Shown piece by piece: positions 4,691-6,824 of a stretch of DNA of 6,824 nt (the stretch's first letter is position 1; every line of letters starts with the position of its first letter). The stretch comes from Chloroflexota bacterium (GTDB lineage Bacteria; Chloroflexota; Limnocylindria; Limnocylindrales; CSP1-4). The notes beneath the pieces were generated by a model, which worked only from the letters and a program-made list of their open reading frames with translations, was not told the origin of the DNA and searched no databases. Made by a program: the position numbers and the translations under genes. Where the stretch lies: the NCBI GenBank assembly GCA_021786265.1, contig JAJYNP010000200.1, forward strand, positions 1-6,824, written 5' to 3'.

Positions 4691-6736
4691 GTGGCACAAC
4701 CGGCGGAGATCACATCGGTCCGGCAGACGATCGCGCGCGATCTCGGCAAGGAGATCCCCGGCAACGGCGTGGTCAAGGTGGCCGAAACGTCGCTGCTCGC
4801 GATCGATCTCCAGGAGTACGTGCTCACGAGCCAGCTCGCGTCCGACTACGCTAGGGTCCTTGAGCGAGTCGTCGAGGCCGCTCGCCCGGCGACGGCGCCC
4901 GCCGACCGGGTTGGCATCTGGATCTCGGGGTTCTTCGGCTCGGGCAAGTCACACTTCGCGAAACTGGCCGGCCACCTGCTCGCGAACACGGGGACGCCCG
5001 CCGGGTCGGCTCGCGAGCTCTTCGGCAAGCATCTCCGCATCGACCGGCCTCTGGACCAGCGGGTCGCCGAACTCCTCCAAGAGGCGCAGACCTACCGGCT
5101 CGGGGCGCATGTCGTCCCGTTCGACATCGCGAGCGCCCAGGGTGCGGACGATCATGTCGGGCTCGTCTTCCTGCGGGCCTTCCACACGAGCCTGGGGCTC
5201 TCGCCGATCCTCTCGTTCGCTGCGCGCGAGCTTGACCTTCAGAAGGCAGGCAAGTACGACGAGCTCCTCGAGCGCTACGAGGCCCGCACCGGAATCCCGT
5301 GGGCCGAGGACCGCGAGCTCGTCGGTTCGGACATGGCATTCGCGGCCTGCCTGACCGAGCTCTTGCCCGACCGCTACTCGAGCGTGGAGCTCGCGCACGA
5401 GAGCCTGCGCCTCGCGTTCGACGAACTCAGTCGCGCGCCGATCGCCGACATCGTCAAGCGTTTCGCGGCGTGGGCGCGACAGCGCTCGGAGGAGGCGTAC
5501 GAGCCACGCTTCCTGATCTTCGTCGCCGACGAGGTGGGCGCGTGGGCGGGCCGCCGGCTCAAGCGGATCGAGGAGGTTCGGGCCCTGATCGAGGCGTTCG
5601 TCTCGTTGGGCGAGGGCCGTCTCTGGATGCTGGCGACATCACAGGAGCGCCTCTCGGAAGTCATCTCCAACTCGCCCGACCTGGACAGCCCCAAGGAGGC
5701 TGAGGATCTCCTCGCCCGGCTCGAGGCCCGCTTCCCAGTGAACATCCACCTCGAGTCGAGCGAGGTCGGGACGATCATCGAAGAGCGCATCCTCGCCAAG
5801 CGGCCCGTCGCCCGTCCCGCGATCGAGGGCCTGTGGGAGGCGCAGCGGGGGACCCTGAGCGATATCGCGGACCCGCCGGGGATCGAGCTGGGCGGCCGCT
5901 ATCCGCTCGCGGAGCGCGACCCGTTCGTGAACGATTACCCATTCCTGCCCTACCAGCTGCCGGCGGCAGCCGACATCTTCGGCGGCATGCGGGGAGTGAA
6001 GGTCAGCTCGGGGGCGAGATCGATGCTCAAGGTCGCGCTCGACGCCGCGGCAGCGGTCGCGGACCGGCCCCTCGGGGCCGTCGTGACGTGGGACCAGATC
6101 TTCGACTCCGCCAACCGCGGCAACGAGTTCGCGGACGAGCACTACCTGGGCAGCCAGGGGCTCGAGTACCTGGCCCAGGCTGACCGTGATCTGGCGGGCT
6201 CCGTGCCCATCCAGCGGCCGTCCCGGGTGCTCAAGGTCCTGTGGCTGACCCAGCAGACCGGGCGCATCCCGAGGACGATCTCCAACCTCACGCGCCTGCT
6301 CGTCGGCGATCTTGGAACTGACGTCCTCGCCCTCGAGCGGGATGTGCAGGCAACGCTCGAGGCGCTCGCCGCCCGCAGCTACGTCCGGAAGGACCCGGCG
6401 AGCGCCGAGTGGAGGTTCCTCACGCCGGACGAGGTCACGGTCGAGAAGATCGTGGCGCGCATCGCCGAGCACGACGTCCGGGAGACCGACGTTCGCCGCG
6501 AGCGACAGGCGCTGGTGGGCGAGCGGATCACCAAGACGATGTCGGGCAAGCTGACGATGGGCGTTACGAACACCGACTTCCGATACGGCGTCTCGCTCAA
6601 CGACGCGGTGGTGGTCAACGAGGATGCCAACGTCCAGCTGAAGGTCTACTTCGCGGAGACGTCGGCGGCCGGTCGAGTCGCCGACCAATACGCCGCAAGT
6701 GCTTTTCACCTTGACGCAGCAGACCACAAGATGTAG
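4691..6736 (+). CDS. brxC: BREX P-loop ATPase BrxC, C-terminal part cut off by an insertion sequence
   Basis: BrxC is the large AAA+-type ATPase of BREX, related to PglY. Visible landmarks, numbered from GTG 4691, are the N-terminal VKVAETSLLAIDLQEYVLT, Walker A GFFGSGKS (80-87), Walker B FLIFVADE (274-281), DYPFLPYQL (415-423) and SSGARSML (439-446), all in family order. The nucleotide-binding part is therefore complete. The frame ends after 681 residues, against roughly 1,100-1,200 usual for the family. The last 20-25 residues (ending in FHLDAADHKM) do not look like BrxC and are encoded by the left end of an IS1595-like element, whose transposase starts 12 nt after the TAG. The stop codon shares bases with the transposase -10 box. 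The gene is thus disrupted; a 681-residue ATPase fragment might still be made. An in-frame ATG at 4682 is the alternative start. It lies 38 nt (or 29 nt from the ATG) after brxB and is surely co-transcribed. Confidence 0.5.
   Translation: MAQPAEITSVRQTIARDLGKEIPGNGVVKVAETSLLAIDLQEYVLTSQLASDYARVLERVVEAARPATAPADRVGIWISGFFGSGKSHFAKLAGHLLANTGTPAGSARELFGKHLRIDRPLDQRVAELLQEAQTYRLGAHVVPFDIASAQGADDHVGLVFLRAFHTSLGLSPILSFAARELDLQKAGKYDELLERYEARTGIPWAEDRELVGSDMAFAACLTELLPDRYSSVELAHESLRLAFDELSRAPIADIVKRFAAWARQRSEEAYEPRFLIFVADEVGAWAGRRLKRIEEVRALIEAFVSLGEGRLWMLATSQERLSEVISNSPDLDSPKEAEDLLARLEARFPVNIHLESSEVGTIIEERILAKRPVARPAIEGLWEAQRGTLSDIADPPGIELGGRYPLAERDPFVNDYPFLPYQLPAAADIFGGMRGVKVSSGARSMLKVALDAAAAVADRPLGAVVTWDQIFDSANRGNEFADEHYLGSQGLEYLAQADRDLAGSVPIQRPSRVLKVLWLTQQTGRIPRTISNLTRLLVGDLGTDVLALERDVQATLEALAARSYVRKDPASAEWRFLTPDEVTVEKIVARIAEHDVRETDVRRERQALVGERITKTMSGKLTMGVTNTDFRYGVSLNDAVVVNEDANVQLKVYFAETSAAGRVADQYAASAFHLDAADHKM
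6661..6685. repeat. Inverted repeat near the brxC/IS junction
   Basis: GTCGGCG (6661-6667) and CGCCGAC (6679-6685) are perfect complements around an 11-nt loop. It may belong to the IS end, or form a hairpin that damps incoming brx transcription. There is no T-tract behind it, and a chance origin in GC-rich DNA is possible. Confidence 0.5.
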
Positions 6737-6739
6737 CGT
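6711..6739 (+). promoter_or_regulatory. Transposase promoter
   Basis: TTGACG (6711-6716), a 17-nt spacer and TAGCGT (6734-6739) form a good promoter of the high-GC type. It ends 8 nt before the GTG of the transposase gene, so the transcript is probably leaderless or nearly so. It points in the direction of the brx operon. Confidence 0.5.
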
Positions 6740-6747
6740 CGGCGTCC

Positions 6748-6824
6748 GTGGGTGCTCGGACGATCGGCGACTACCCCAGGAGCCTCGCTGAGTTCCAGCG
6801 GCGCTTCTCGACCGAGGAGGCGTG
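6748..6824 (+). CDS. IS1595-family transposase, N-terminal 25 residues, runs off the right edge
   Basis: The frame from GTG 6748 reads VGARTIGDYPRSLAEF, then QRRFSTEEA. This is the characteristic opening of IS1595-family transposases (YPxxLxEFxxxFxTEEAC), which normally continue with an N-terminal zinc ribbon and a DDE-type (ISXO2-like) catalytic domain outside this window. No other start is possible: upstream in frame there is a TGA at 6712-6714 and no ATG or GTG between. There is no Shine-Dalgarno, which fits leaderless translation from the promoter ending at 6739. The gene lies in brxC orientation. The family call rests on about 25 residues but they are distinctive. Confidence 0.5.
   Translation, partial: MGARTIGDYPRSLAEFQRRFSTEEA

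Larger units (their letters stand above)
6671..6824 (+). mobile_element. Left end of an IS1595-like insertion sequence (left boundary approximate)
   Basis: An IS1595-type transposase gene begins at 6748 directly behind the truncated brxC, so the left end of the element must lie before its promoter. BrxC-like sequence runs to about 6655 (VQLKVYF) and is lost afterwards, placing the junction between about 6655 and 6700; 6671 is a guess. The inverted terminal repeat and the target duplication cannot be defined, since the right end is outside the window. Confidence 0.5.

Noticed and set aside
5639..6727. 362-codon open frame on the minus strand across brxC
   Set aside because: It is the complement of the BrxC frame, with no recognisable domain.
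1..6824. CRISPR arrays, tRNA or rRNA genes
   Set aside because: No regularly spaced repeats, no tRNA-like arm set and no rRNA-like sequence were seen on either strand by reading.

Overview
The window is GC-rich DNA with strong G/C third-position bias. Its proteins have arginine- and alanine-rich composition, and several starts look leaderless: a TAnnnT -10 hexamer lies 7-8 nt before an ATG or GTG. This fits a high-GC lineage such as Actinomycetota or Chloroflexota. The sequence alone does not let me choose between them. The content is that of a defence or accessory island: the front half of a BREX phage-defence operon, an insertion sequence sitting in that operon, and a divergent set of accessory genes, one of which is broken.

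Left part (1-2950, minus strand, reading right to left). A DNA-binding protein comes first, with an excisionase-like helix-turn-helix and duplicated Cys/His metal-binding modules. It is joined by a 4-nt GTGA stop/start overlap to a DUF4236-plus-TPR protein (2093-1029). After a 329-bp gap follows the N-terminal half of a three-Cys-motif partner protein, TcmP (from 699). TcmP homology stops near position 300, so the gene is probably decayed. A further reading frame with a good leaderless promoter starts at 154 and runs off the left edge.

Middle (2951-3316). A divergent intergenic region of about 370 bp separates the minus-strand set from the BREX operon. Its clearest feature is a perfect 14-bp palindrome, 4 nt before the brxA start codon.

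Right part (3317-6824, plus strand). brxA (DUF1819), brxB (DUF1788) and brxC (P-loop ATPase) follow in the order usual for type I-like BREX loci. brxA and brxB overlap by 11 nt, and brxC follows after 38 nt. BrxC stops after about 680 codons, whereas the family is usually about 1,100-1,200 residues. The end of its frame merges into the promoter region of an IS1595-like transposase gene, which begins at 6748 in the same orientation and runs off the right edge. The simplest reading is a BREX locus inactivated, or made switchable, by an IS inside brxC. The rest of brxC and the expected pglX, pglZ and brxL genes would lie to the right of the window.

The most notable points are the IS-interrupted brxC, the divergent HTH/zinc-module protein as a possible regulator in the place where BrxR-type WYL regulators often sit, and the recurring leaderless-promoter pattern.
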